A stretch of 13,783 nt of DNA from JAWVZU01 sp033722075 (GCA_033722075.1 JAWVZU010000081.1:1-13783); one strand, 5' to 3'; positions 6,379-12,975 are shown, numbered from the stretch's first letter. Notes: generated from the letters alone by a model not told the origin. Translations and numbers: made by a program.

Positions 6379-8417
6379 GTCACCCGCATGCCCGGTCGCG
6401 CGCCGTCGTCGGGTTGCAGCAGGAAGAGACCCTCCTTGCCTCCCGCGGCCAGGACCATGCCTTCCGAAGTCCCGAATTTCATCTTGCGCGGTGCGAGGTT
6501 GGCGACCATGACGGTGAGGCGCCCGACCAGCTTCTCCGGGTCATAGGCCTGCTTGATGCCGGCGAGTACGGTGCGCTCGTGGTCGTCGCCCAGGTCCAGG
6601 GTAAGCCGCAGCAGCTTGTCGGCGCCCTCGACGTTTTCCGCGGCGACGATGCGGGCGACCCGCAGGTCGATCTTCCGGAAGTCGTCGATGCCGATCTCCG
6701 GTTCCAGATCGAGATCGGCCTTTTTCGTCTGGTCCCCTTCTGCTGTTGCTGACCGCTCTTCCCGTTTGGCCAGGTGTTCCTGAGAGGCATGAACCATGGC
6801 CTGCACCTGGATCGAGTCGATGCGCATCATGAGCGCCTGGAATGGCTTGATGGCCTGGTTCAGAAGCGGGTTCTTAACGTCGTCCCAGGTCAGCGGCTCG
6901 ACGTCGAGAAACGCTTCGGCCTTCGCGGCGGTGAAGGGGATGATCGGCTTCAGGTAGACCATCAGGGTCCGGAACAGGTTGAGCCCCTGGGTACAGACCC
7001 GTTGGACCTCGTCTTCGCGCCCGCCCTCCTTGATGGCCTGCCAGGGCTTCTTCTCGTCGATGTAGCGATTGGCCTCATCGGCCAGGGCCATGATCCGCCG
7101 CACGGCCCGGTTGTAGTCGCGCCCTTCGAACAGTCCGGCAATCTCGTCCGCCGCCGCCGCAAAACGTTCGAAGGCCTTCGGATCGTCCAGTTCGGCCGCC
7201 AGTTCGCCGTGGAAGCGCTTCTGGATGAATCCGGCGCAGCGACTGGCGATATTGACCACCTTGCCGACGAGGTCCGAGTTCACCCGGGCAACGAAATCCT
7301 CTAGGTTCAGGTCGATGTCGGTCAGGCCCGGACCCAGCTTGGATGCAAAGTAATAACGCAGGTAGTCCGGGCTGAAATGATCGAGATAGGTCCGGGCCAG
7401 GATGAACGTGCCCCGGGTCTTCGACATCTTCTGCCCGTCTACGGTCAGAAAGCCATGGACATACACGGAATCCGGCAGCCGGTACTCGGCAGCGTGCAGC
7501 ATGGCGGGCCAGAACAGCGTGTGGAAATAGACGATGTCCTTGCCGATGAAATGGTACACCTCGCTGTCGTGGCCCGGTTTCCAGTAGGTGTCGAAGTCCA
7601 GGCCCTCGTGCTCGCACAACTCGGCAAAGGTCGCCATGTAACCGATCGGGGCGTCGACCCAGACATAGAAATACTTGTCGTCCTCCCCCGGGATCTTGAA
7701 CCCGAAGTAGGGTGCATCGCGGGAGATGTCCCAGTCGCGAAGACCGTCTTCGAACCATTCCTCCAGCTTGTTGGTAACCTCCGGCTGGAGCCGCTTTCCG
7801 CCGGTCCATTCGCGAAGCACCTCCTCCAGTTCGCCGAGCTTGACGAAATAGTGCTCGGAGGTGCGCAGGACCGGTGTCGATCCGGTGAGCACGGAGCGTG
7901 GGTTCTTCAGATCGGTGGGGGTGTAGGTCTTGCTGCAGACCTCGCAGGAGTCGCCGTACTGATCCTCGGCACCGCAATTCGGGCATTCGCCCTTGATGAA
8001 TCGATCGGGCAGGAACATGCCGCGTTCTTCGTCGAAAAATTGCTCGACATCCCGGATCGCGATCAAGTCCTTTTCTCGTAGCCGGGTGAAGATGCCCTCC
8101 GCCAGCTCGCGGTTCTTCTCGGAATGGGTTGATGAATAGTGATCGTACTCCACGCCGAAACTCGCAAAGTCCTCGGCGTGCTCCGCACGCATCCCGTCGA
8201 TCAGTTGCTCGGGGGTGATCCCGCGTCGTTCCGCGTTGACCATGATCGGGGTTCCGTGGGCGTCATCGGCACACACGAAATGACACTCATGACCCTGCAT
8301 GCGCAGGGCGCGCACCCAGATGTCGCCCTGGATGTGCTCGACCATGTGCCCGATATGGATTGAGCCGTTGGCGTAGGGCAGGGCACAGGTGACGAGGATT
8401 TTTCTTGGCTGGTTCAT
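6375..8417 (-). CDS. metG: Methionyl-tRNA synthetase
   Basis: MetG charges initiator and elongator tRNA-Met with methionine in the cytoplasm. The 680-residue product (E. coli 677) has the class I HIGH motif as HIGH (21-24), the zinc knuckle CPNCGAEDQYGDSCEVC (about 140-160), and the second signature as KMSKT (near 330-340) where KMSKS is the usual form. An anticodon-binding helical domain follows (ANRYIDEKKPW, FRTLMVYLKPIIP). After a charged linker comes a C-terminal EMAPII/Trbp111-type tRNA-binding domain (DFRKIDLRVARI through MVANLAPRKMKFG). ATG 8417 is chosen over an in-frame TTG at 8435 because family homology starts at NQPRKILVTCALPYANG. Its stop overlaps the rnfA start, making it the head gene of the Rnf operon. 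Confidence 0.97.
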   Translation of the reverse strand: MNQPRKILVTCALPYANGSIHIGHMVEHIQGDIWVRALRMQGHECHFVCADDAHGTPIMVNAERRGITPEQLIDGMRAEHAEDFASFGVEYDHYSSTHSEKNRELAEGIFTRLREKDLIAIRDVEQFFDEERGMFLPDRFIKGECPNCGAEDQYGDSCEVCSKTYTPTDLKNPRSVLTGSTPVLRTSEHYFVKLGELEEVLREWTGGKRLQPEVTNKLEEWFEDGLRDWDISRDAPYFGFKIPGEDDKYFYVWVDAPIGYMATFAELCEHEGLDFDTYWKPGHDSEVYHFIGKDIVYFHTLFWPAMLHAAEYRLPDSVYVHGFLTVDGQKMSKTRGTFILARTYLDHFSPDYLRYYFASKLGPGLTDIDLNLEDFVARVNSDLVGKVVNIASRCAGFIQKRFHGELAAELDDPKAFERFAAAADEIAGLFEGRDYNRAVRRIMALADEANRYIDEKKPWQAIKEGGREDEVQRVCTQGLNLFRTLMVYLKPIIPFTAAKAEAFLDVEPLTWDDVKNPLLNQAIKPFQALMMRIDSIQVQAMVHASQEHLAKREERSATAEGDQTKKADLDLEPEIGIDDFRKIDLRVARIVAAENVEGADKLLRLTLDLGDDHERTVLAGIKQAYDPEKLVGRLTVMVANLAPRKMKFGTSEGMVLAAGGKEGLFLLQPDDGARPGMRVT

Positions 8418-8433
8418 CGAATCCGGCAGGGTC

Positions 8434-8452
8434 AATGCGTTTTTGCCGCATT
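8434..8452. repeat. Small inverted repeat next to the metG -10
   Basis: AATGCG (8434-8439) and CGCATT (8447-8452) form a perfect 6-base inverted repeat around a 7-base centre. It overlaps the edge of the proposed metG -10 and the start of the leader, so it could be an operator or a small 5' stem-loop. It is short enough to be chance. Confidence 0.3.
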
Positions 8453-8455
8453 ATC
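8450..8455 (-). promoter_or_regulatory. Possible -10 element of the metG-rnf operon
   Basis: On the minus strand the hexamer GATAAT (5 of 6 to TATAAT) lies 33 bases before the metG ATG. No good -35 hexamer is found at 16-18 bases; a TCTACA (4 of 6) lies about 20 bases upstream, which is longer than optimal. The call is tentative. Confidence 0.35.
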
Positions 8456-8487
8456 GCATGGGAGTGCGTGCATGATGTAGAGAAGAC

Positions 8488-8517
8488 CGGACATCGAGTG
8501 CCCGTTCCCGGTACAAT
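8488..8517 (+). promoter_or_regulatory. Probable sigma-70 promoter for mrp-dcd
   Basis: TACAAT at 8512-8517 matches the -10 consensus at 5 of 6 positions. CGGACA at 8488-8493 matches the -35 at 4 of 6, with an 18-base spacer. The mrp ATG lies 38 bases downstream of the -10. This is a sequence match only. Confidence 0.55.
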
Positions 8518-8555
8518 ACGCGGCCGCCCGACAAAAAATGCGATTAAGCTGACCC

Positions 8556-9644
8556 ATGCCCGATATCGACCGCCAATACGTCGAAGAGAGACTCGCCGAA
8601 TGGATTGATCCGTTGACCGGAGAAGACCTGGTCAGCGGCAAGTCGATCAAGGGTGTCGGCGTGTCGGGGGGGCGCATTTCGGTGGAAGTTCAGCTGGGCT
8701 ATCCCGCCAAGGGGCTTGCGGAGTCCTATGCCGAGTCGATCGGCTCGCACCTGGAAGCGGATCCGCAGATCGACGCCGCCGTCGTGAATGTGGGATGGCG
8801 CATCCACGCGCACAAGGTGCAGGGCGATCTGACGCCGATCAAGGGCGTTAAGAACGTGATTGCCGTGGCCTCGGGCAAAGGTGGCGTCGGCAAATCCACC
8901 ACGGCGGTGAACCTGGCGCTGGCGTTGCAGGCCGACGGAGCGGCTGTCGGCATTCTCGACGCCGACATCTACGGCCCCAGCCAGCCGCGCATGATGGGTC
9001 TGTCCGGGCGTCCCGAGATCCGGGGCGAATCGATCGTGCCCAAGGTCAATTATGGCGTGCAGACCATGTCCATCGGCTACCTCATCGACGAGGACCAGCC
9101 GATGATCTGGCGCGGCCCGATGGTGACCCAGGCGCTGCAGCAGCTGATCAACGAAACCGAGTGGTCCGACCTGGATTACCTGATCGTCGACATGCCGCCG
9201 GGCACCGGCGACATTCAGCTGACCCTGGCCCAGCGGGTCCCGGTCAGCGGCGCCATCATCATCACGACGCCCCAGGACATTTCCCTCCTGGATGCCCGCA
9301 AGGGTTTGAAAATGTTCGAGAAAGTCGATGTTCCGGTGCTGGGTATCGTAGAGAACATGAGTACCCACATCTGTTCCAAGTGCGGCCACGAGGAGCACAT
9401 CTTCGGTACCGGCGGCGGCGCGCAGATGGCCCAGGAGTACGGGGTGGAACTCCTTGGCTCCCTGCCGCTCGATATCCGCATTCGGGAACAGACCGATTCC
9501 GGCAAACCGACGGTGATTGCCGACGCGGAATCGAAAATCGCCGAGGACTACCTGGCGATCGCCCGGAAATCGGCTGCGCGGCTTTCGACCCAGGCCCGCA
9601 ACAAGAAGCTGCAGTTCCCCAACATCGTCATCCAGAACACATGA
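8556..9644 (+). CDS. apbC: Mrp/ApbC-family iron-sulfur cluster carrier ATPase
   Basis: This P-loop ATPase binds and transfers 4Fe-4S clusters to apo-proteins in the cytoplasm (Mrp/ApbC, Nbp35 relatives). The 362-residue product (E. coli Mrp 369) has an N-terminal MIP18/DUF59-like domain (about 1-85). The deviant Walker A GKGGVGKST (107-115) with its signature lysine K108 follows, then DADIYGPSQPRM (135-146), Walker B-like VDMPPGTGD (211-219), and the cluster-bridging CxxC at C273 and C276 (ICSKCG). The ATG at 8556 gives the family N-terminus; upstream there is only a weak ribosome site (AAGCTGA). The stop overlaps the dcd ATG (ATGA). It is divergent from metG, a neighbour arrangement I recall from Pseudomonas. 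The symbol mrp is used equally. Confidence 0.95.
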   Translation: MPDIDRQYVEERLAEWIDPLTGEDLVSGKSIKGVGVSGGRISVEVQLGYPAKGLAESYAESIGSHLEADPQIDAAVVNVGWRIHAHKVQGDLTPIKGVKNVIAVASGKGGVGKSTTAVNLALALQADGAAVGILDADIYGPSQPRMMGLSGRPEIRGESIVPKVNYGVQTMSIGYLIDEDQPMIWRGPMVTQALQQLINETEWSDLDYLIVDMPPGTGDIQLTLAQRVPVSGAIIITTPQDISLLDARKGLKMFEKVDVPVLGIVENMSTHICSKCGHEEHIFGTGGGAQMAQEYGVELLGSLPLDIRIREQTDSGKPTVIADAESKIAEDYLAIARKSAARLSTQARNKKLQFPNIVIQNT

Positions 9645-10207
9645 GCATCAAGGCAGACCGCTGGATTCGGCGCATGGCCGAAGCGCACGGCATGATCGAA
9701 CCGTTCGAGGCCGGGCAGATTCGTCATCATGACGATCGCCGGGTCATTTCCTACGGCACCTCCAGCTACGGCTACGACGTCCGCTGTGCCGATGAATTCA
9801 AGATCTTCACCAACATCAATTCGGCGGTGGTCGATCCAAAGGGTTTTGACGAGAAGAGCTTCGTCGATCTGCAGGCGGACGTGTGCATCATCCCACCGAA
9901 TTCGTTCTGCCTCGCGAGGACCGTCGAGTACTTCCGTATTCCACGCAACGTACTGACCATCTGCCTTGGTAAATCCACCTACGCGCGCTGCGGAATCATC
10001 GTGAACGTCACCCCGCTCGAGCCCGAGTGGGAGGGGCACGTCACCCTGGAATTCTCCAATACGACGCCATTGCCGGCGCGGATCTATGCCAACGAAGGCG
10101 TTGCGCAGATGCTGTTCCTGGAATCAGATGAGGTCTGCGAGACCTCCTATGCGGACCGGGCCGGAAAATACATGGGCCAGCGCGGGGTGACCCTCCCCAA
10201 GGCTTGA
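9641..10207 (+). CDS. dcd: dCTP deaminase
   Basis: Dcd deaminates dCTP to dUTP, supplying dUMP for thymidylate synthesis. It is a cytoplasmic homotrimer of the dUTPase fold. The 188-residue product has ISYGTSSYGYDVRC (36-49), the nucleotide-binding block GKSTYARCG (110-118), VNVTPLEPEWEGHVTLEFSN with the catalytic glutamate at E137 (E138 in E. coli), and the C-terminal GKYMGQRGVTLPKA that closes over the active site. Length and sequence fit the gammaproteobacterial monofunctional enzyme. The ATG at 9641 overlaps the mrp stop by four bases. The frame is open much further upstream (from 9161), but that is mrp shadow sequence. Nothing regulatory of its own is seen. Confidence 0.97.
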   Translation: MSIKADRWIRRMAEAHGMIEPFEAGQIRHHDDRRVISYGTSSYGYDVRCADEFKIFTNINSAVVDPKGFDEKSFVDLQADVCIIPPNSFCLARTVEYFRIPRNVLTICLGKSTYARCGIIVNVTPLEPEWEGHVTLEFSNTTPLPARIYANEGVAQMLFLESDEVCETSYADRAGKYMGQRGVTLPKA

Positions 10208-10245
10208 ATCTGCTGCTGCCCATGTTTCCCCTCACTTCTCCAAGG

Positions 10246-10399
10246 GCGGTAACCATGAAGCCATGAAGGAGAACGAAGGCTTGAAGGGGTAGTTGGGGTA
10301 GGCGGCGAGCGCCGCTGATCGGGTACTTTTTCCAGGCTACAGTCGCCCTTTTTTCTTTCTCCATGTCTTCGTCGATCTTCACGGCTTCATGGTTACCGC
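10246..10399. mobile_element. MITE-like non-coding element with 17-base perfect terminal inverted repeats
   Basis: GCGGTAACCATGAAGCC at 10246-10262 recurs as its exact reverse complement at 10383-10399. The match continues inward imperfectly: TGAAG, four unmatched bases, then ACGAAG on both arms. Each arm is therefore about 34 bases and the element about 154 bases. The arms contain short tandem ATGAAG/ACGAAG-like units, resembling the families of charge-rich, 7-9-base-periodic intergenic repeats found in many gammaproteobacterial and other environmental genomes. The centre has a GC hairpin (GCGGCG AG CGCCGC, 10302-10315). No transposase is encoded and no clear target duplication is seen. It fills the convergent gap after dcd and might also act as a transcription barrier. 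Confidence 0.6.
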
Positions 10400-10408
10400 T
10401 CTGGAAAC

Positions 10409-10435
10409 AAAAAAAGCGCGGCCGGGTGGCCGCGC
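10409..10435 (-). terminator. Intrinsic terminator of the TPR-protein gene
   Basis: GCGCGGCC (10416-10423) pairs with GGCCGCGC (10428-10435) around a GGGT loop. Seven A residues at 10409-10415 give a U-tract on the minus strand. It lies 29 bases beyond the stop of the minus-strand gene at 10465, as expected for its terminator. Confidence 0.88.
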
Positions 10436-10464
10436 AGTTCGAGGGGGTAGGGTGAAGCGGTCGA

Positions 10465-11295
10465 TCAGCCGGACTTATCTGCTTCCAGCATGATCAGTTT
10501 CTGCAGATCCGAGTACTCTTCGAAGCCGGGATCCACCGGCGAGAACTCTCCGTACTGAGCCGACAAGCGCATGGCATCGAACGCGCAGCGCCAGTTGCCC
10601 AGCTTGCTGTGCGCCAGGGCGATCTGGTAGTAGGGCAGGTAGTTGGTGAACCACATGCCGTACATCCGCGAATTCCGCCGCGACTCTTCGCGCTTGTTGG
10701 CGGCCAGGATCAGTTCGTCCACCGCCCGCTGAGCGTCGCCCGCGTCCATCAGTTCCAGGCCGTACTCGTAGTGAAAGTACCAGGGCAGCATGTCCGTCGG
10801 ACCCTTGCCGGTCAATGCGCAGCGGCGCAGGACCTGCTGTTTGATCTCGACCGCCTGCTCGTCGGAGAGGGTCAGGCCTGAACGCTCGAAGTCCCGAAAA
10901 TCGGCACCGGCCGCGGAGGCAACCACCTGCTCATCGCCGGCCATGATCTTGAGCGCATACTCGTCCCAGACCTGGCTGCCGATGTAGCTCCGGGTCGCAA
11001 CCCGGGCCCGGTAGCTCTTGTCCAGCGCATCTCGTGCCGAGGCGTTATCGCCGAGTTCGTGATAGGCCGCGGCCAGGTTGATGTAGGGGAGGTAATCGAC
11101 GCTGCTGTCGCTTCCCGCCAGCATTGGCTCGGGCTGGGCGGCGATCGCCTTGTCGAGGTTCTCTACAGCCGCGGCAAATTGTCCCTGCTCGAGATTTTCC
11201 ATGGCGTCGAGGTAACGGTCTTGCCAACTTGCCTCGGCGGCAAGAAGCGGCATGGCCGAGATGACCAGCGCGGCGGCAATGACGAACTTTTTCAT
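10465..11295 (-). CDS. Exported tetratricopeptide-repeat protein, function unknown
   Basis: A 276-residue protein I do not recognise by name. It starts with a clear signal peptide (MKKFVIAAALVISAMPLLA, cleavage near residue 19-22), so it is expected in the periplasm or envelope. Two TPR-like blocks are visible: about 24-95, with EQGQFAAAVENLDKAI then YLPYINLAAAYHELGDNASA, and about 172-248, with DAGDAQRAVDELILAA then YLPYYQIALAHSKLGNWRCA. The shared YLPY at 69-72 and 219-222 suggests an internal duplication. Two cysteines (C159, C237) could pair. FSPVDPGFEEYSDLQKL is at the C-terminus. ATG 11295 is preferred to ATG 11301 because GGGAG lies 6 bases upstream of the former but directly abuts the latter. 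It is a single-gene unit with its own terminator and a palindromic operator-like site upstream. TPRs imply protein binding; a partner is not evident. Confidence 0.85.
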   Translation of the reverse strand: MKKFVIAAALVISAMPLLAAEASWQDRYLDAMENLEQGQFAAAVENLDKAIAAQPEPMLAGSDSSVDYLPYINLAAAYHELGDNASARDALDKSYRARVATRSYIGSQVWDEYALKIMAGDEQVVASAAGADFRDFERSGLTLSDEQAVEIKQQVLRRCALTGKGPTDMLPWYFHYEYGLELMDAGDAQRAVDELILAANKREESRRNSRMYGMWFTNYLPYYQIALAHSKLGNWRCAFDAMRLSAQYGEFSPVDPGFEEYSDLQKLIMLEADKSG

Positions 11296-11301
11296 GTGCA
11301 T

Positions 11302-11306
11302 CTCCC
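11302..11306 (-). promoter_or_regulatory. Ribosome binding site of the TPR-protein gene
   Basis: On the minus strand GGGAG lies 6 bases before ATG 11295 and 0 bases before the alternative ATG 11301. It therefore fixes the start at 11295 and gives a standard MKKF signal-peptide beginning. Confidence 0.75.
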
Positions 11307-11314
11307 GTGGGTAG

Positions 11315-11320
11315 ATTCTA
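11315..11320 (-). promoter_or_regulatory. Probable -10 of the TPR-protein gene (activator-type promoter)
   Basis: TAGAAT on the minus strand matches TATAAT at 5 of 6. The place for the -35 (11338-11343, GCCCCG) has no resemblance to TTGACA. A promoter with a good -10 and no -35 usually needs an activator. The palindrome at 11357-11376 is centred about 58 bases upstream of the inferred start, an activator-like position. Confidence 0.45.
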
Positions 11321-11356
11321 TGTCTTTCAATCTATCACGGCTGGTGACGAGCGCTT

Positions 11357-11376
11357 GTAGGAAAATTCCTACAAAG
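11357..11376. promoter_or_regulatory. Palindromic operator-like site
   Basis: TTGTAGGAA and TTCCTACAA are perfect 9-base arms around a central AA. A third partial copy of the half-site, GGTAGGAGAA at 11381-11390, matches TGTAGGAAAA (11358-11367) at 8 of 10 positions and is offset by 23 bases, about two helical turns. It lies between the terminator of the barrel gene and the promoter of the TPR-protein gene. It does not look like a terminator, because it is AT-centred with no T-tract. The regulator is unknown to me. Confidence 0.6.
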
Positions 11377-11397
11377 TGGGTAGGAGAAAACGGAGAA

Positions 11398-11425
11398 AAA
11401 AAGCCCCGGCGCGAGGCCGGGGCTT
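11398..11425 (-). terminator. Intrinsic terminator of the OmpP1/FadL-like gene
   Basis: AAGCCCCGGC (11401-11410) and GCCGGGGCTT (11416-11425) form a 10-base stem with loop GCGAG. On the minus strand it ends in a run of T residues (from the A-run 11398-11402). It starts about 24 bases after the stop at 11449, which fits termination of that gene before the downstream TPR-protein promoter. Confidence 0.88.
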
Positions 11426-11448
11426 CCTACGACAGGATCGGAATGTGC

Positions 11449-12873
11449 TCAGAATCGATAGATTGCCGAGAGCACGATGTTGTCGATGCGATCAGAGCTT
11501 TCGGCTGCAAGGTCGATCTGCAGATTACCGTTGATGACCGTTCCGATGCCGACCGTGAAGTGCGTATCGTCGCTGTCGACCAGCCGGGTCCCGTCATGGT
11601 CATCGTCGGTGAACGCACCGGCACGCAGGGTCAGGATGTCGAACAGTTCCATCTCCGGGAAGAAGATCTTCTCCACACCGAAGTGGTAGGTCACCGCATC
11701 GCTGATCGGCTCGATATCGTTGGCGATCGCCTGGGAAGATCCGTCCACGAGAAACTCGAAGCCGAGGGTGCGATCCCGCGGTGCCGGAAGATCGCTGTAG
11801 TCGATGTTGTTGATATCAAGCGACAGCAGCCACGTGTCGGTCGGCCGCCAGGCGATGCCCAGGGTGAAGGTATCCGGAACGCCGATTTCGTTGATCGTGT
11901 CGTCACGATTGGTGAAGTTGAACTGGCCCAGATCCACGCCGTCGAAACCCGCCTGGCAGATATCGAAGAGCAGGTCGCCGGGCGTGCCCATGCAGCCGAG
12001 CTGCTGGGCGAAGGTGTTGACGGCCGGGATCTTGTAGGTGCCGCCTTCCTTGTAGACCAGGCCGACCGACCAGGTCGAAGCCGGATTGAACAGAATCCCG
12101 TAATTGAAGGTCACGTCATGGTCGTCTCCGGCCAGCTCGTTGCTGATGATGAAGCGATCGGTGATGACCCGGGCGAAGTCGGCGGCAGGCGCGACACCGG
12201 TAATTTCTTCGAAGAGAAACTCAAAGTCCTGGAAGTTGTCGATTGTCTGCCTGTCCAGCGAGTTGACGCTCATCTTGGTCTCTTTCACCGTGATGCCAAG
12301 CGAGATGAACTCGTTGAAACGGAAAGCGGTAGAGAGACCGTAGCCCTCGAGTTCGCCTCGCAGCGAATTCTCCGAGGTGAAGGTGTCGACGAAATTCGGA
12401 TCAAAAATGGTCTCCGTCGGTGACGACGCATCGAGATCCAGGTTGTTCGTGTAGAACGCCGAGAAGACGAACTTTTCCCAGGGATAGACCACGCTGGCGA
12501 AGGCCAGATTGTTGCTCGAGTCGCGGTAGTTCTTGAGCAACTCGCCGGTTTGTCCGCCGAAGGCACCCGAGTTGCGGGCTTCGGCGTCGTAGTAGACGAG
12601 ATCGTAGTCACTGTCGCGGAAGTGCACCGACAATTCCGGGGCGCGCAGGATAGTCAGTCCGGCCGGATTGGCCTCTGCCGCCGTGGCATCATCGGCCACC
12701 GCCGTGAAAGCGCCGGAGAGGCCCAGCGCACGCGCACCTGGAGGAAGCAACTCCACGGGAACGGAGACGTTGCCGTCGAAAGCCTGGGGTTCCCCCCGCT
12801 GTGCCATTGCGGTTCCCCCATAGGCCAGGAGCAGAACCGCCAGAAGACCTGTGTACTTCTTCCCCAATTTCAT
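11449..12873 (-). CDS. OmpP1/FadL/TodX-like outer-membrane beta-barrel transport protein
   Basis: This family forms outer-membrane channels for hydrophobic compounds such as long-chain fatty acids or aromatics. The 474-residue product has a signal peptide (residues 1-24, cleavage after TAMA). The family N-terminal hatch signature is present: GARALGLSGAFTAVADDATAAEANPAGL (46-73), ending in the NPAGL motif. Alternating hydrophobic beta-strands follow, with the late family pattern DTFTLGIAWRPTDTWLLSLDINNI (334-357). The final residue is phenylalanine (SAIYRF), the Bam-recognition ending of barrels. Odd points are a cysteine pair C294/C306, likely in a surface loop, and an acidic stretch DDDHDG (422-427) of DxDxDG form. 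ATG 12873 is fixed by AAGGAG 7 bases upstream. The substrate cannot be read from the sequence. Confidence 0.9.
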   Translation of the reverse strand: MKLGKKYTGLLAVLLLAYGGTAMAQRGEPQAFDGNVSVPVELLPPGARALGLSGAFTAVADDATAAEANPAGLTILRAPELSVHFRDSDYDLVYYDAEARNSGAFGGQTGELLKNYRDSSNNLAFASVVYPWEKFVFSAFYTNNLDLDASSPTETIFDPNFVDTFTSENSLRGELEGYGLSTAFRFNEFISLGITVKETKMSVNSLDRQTIDNFQDFEFLFEEITGVAPAADFARVITDRFIISNELAGDDHDVTFNYGILFNPASTWSVGLVYKEGGTYKIPAVNTFAQQLGCMGTPGDLLFDICQAGFDGVDLGQFNFTNRDDTINEIGVPDTFTLGIAWRPTDTWLLSLDINNIDYSDLPAPRDRTLGFEFLVDGSSQAIANDIEPISDAVTYHFGVEKIFFPEMELFDILTLRAGAFTDDDHDGTRLVDSDDTHFTVGIGTVINGNLQIDLAAESSDRIDNIVLSAIYRF

Positions 12874-12880
12874 CTCAGAA

Positions 12881-12886
12881 CTCCTT
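12881..12886 (-). promoter_or_regulatory. Ribosome binding site of the OmpP1/FadL-like gene
   Basis: AAGGAG on the minus strand lies 7 bases before ATG 12873. The longer open frame (start at 12897) would place this site inside the coding sequence and spoil the signal peptide, so 12873 is chosen. Confidence 0.85.
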
Positions 12887-12902
12887 GAACAACGCAACAG
12901 AT

Positions 12903-12916
12903 GGGGTGCATACCCC
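12903..12916. repeat. Short inverted repeat in the OmpP1/FadL-like gene leader
   Basis: GGGGT and ACCCC pair around GCAT. It falls roughly at +4 to +17 relative to the start inferred from the promoter at 12927-12955, so it could be a 5' leader hairpin or a repressor site. On the plus strand it is followed by TTTT, but no plus-strand gene ends here. Confidence 0.4.
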
Positions 12917-12926
12917 TTTTGTTGGC

Positions 12927-12955
12927 ATCGTAAGCCAAGGGCTGCGAAACGGCAA
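12927..12955 (-). promoter_or_regulatory. Possible sigma-70 promoter of the OmpP1/FadL-like gene
   Basis: Minus strand: -35 TTGCCG (12955-12950), a 17-base spacer, and -10 TACGAT (12932-12927). Matches are moderate (TTG core plus 4 of 6) but the spacing is ideal. It lies in the 102-base gap between the upstream coiled-coil gene and this gene. No terminator is visible in that gap, so read-through from upstream is also possible. Confidence 0.45.
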
Positions 12956-12975
12956 GGCAGAGTCAGGCTGGGGGC

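Noticed and set aside
7075..7986. A 303-residue minus-strand frame inside metG
   Set aside because: It is an alternative frame of metG, Arg/Pro/Gly-rich, with no start context.
9161..9640. An N-terminal extension of dcd giving a 348-residue protein
   Set aside because: The extension is a +1 shadow of mrp. Dcd homology begins at MSIK (9641), next to the mrp stop.
10302..10331. GCGGCG-AG-CGCCGC hairpin with a T-run about 11 bases later as a dcd terminator
   Set aside because: The T-tract is too far from the stem for a standard intrinsic terminator. It is left as part of the repeat element.
10041..10382. A 113-residue minus-strand frame across the inverted-repeat element
   Set aside because: It is made of repeat-element sequence plus antisense dcd, with no plausible ribosome site. 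Repeat families of this kind often produce spurious annotated proteins.
11059..12423. A 454-residue plus-strand frame antisense to the OmpP1/FadL-like gene
   Set aside because: It crosses two terminators and an operator-like site, and it opposes a gene with signal peptide, barrel signature and terminal Phe. It is an antisense shadow.
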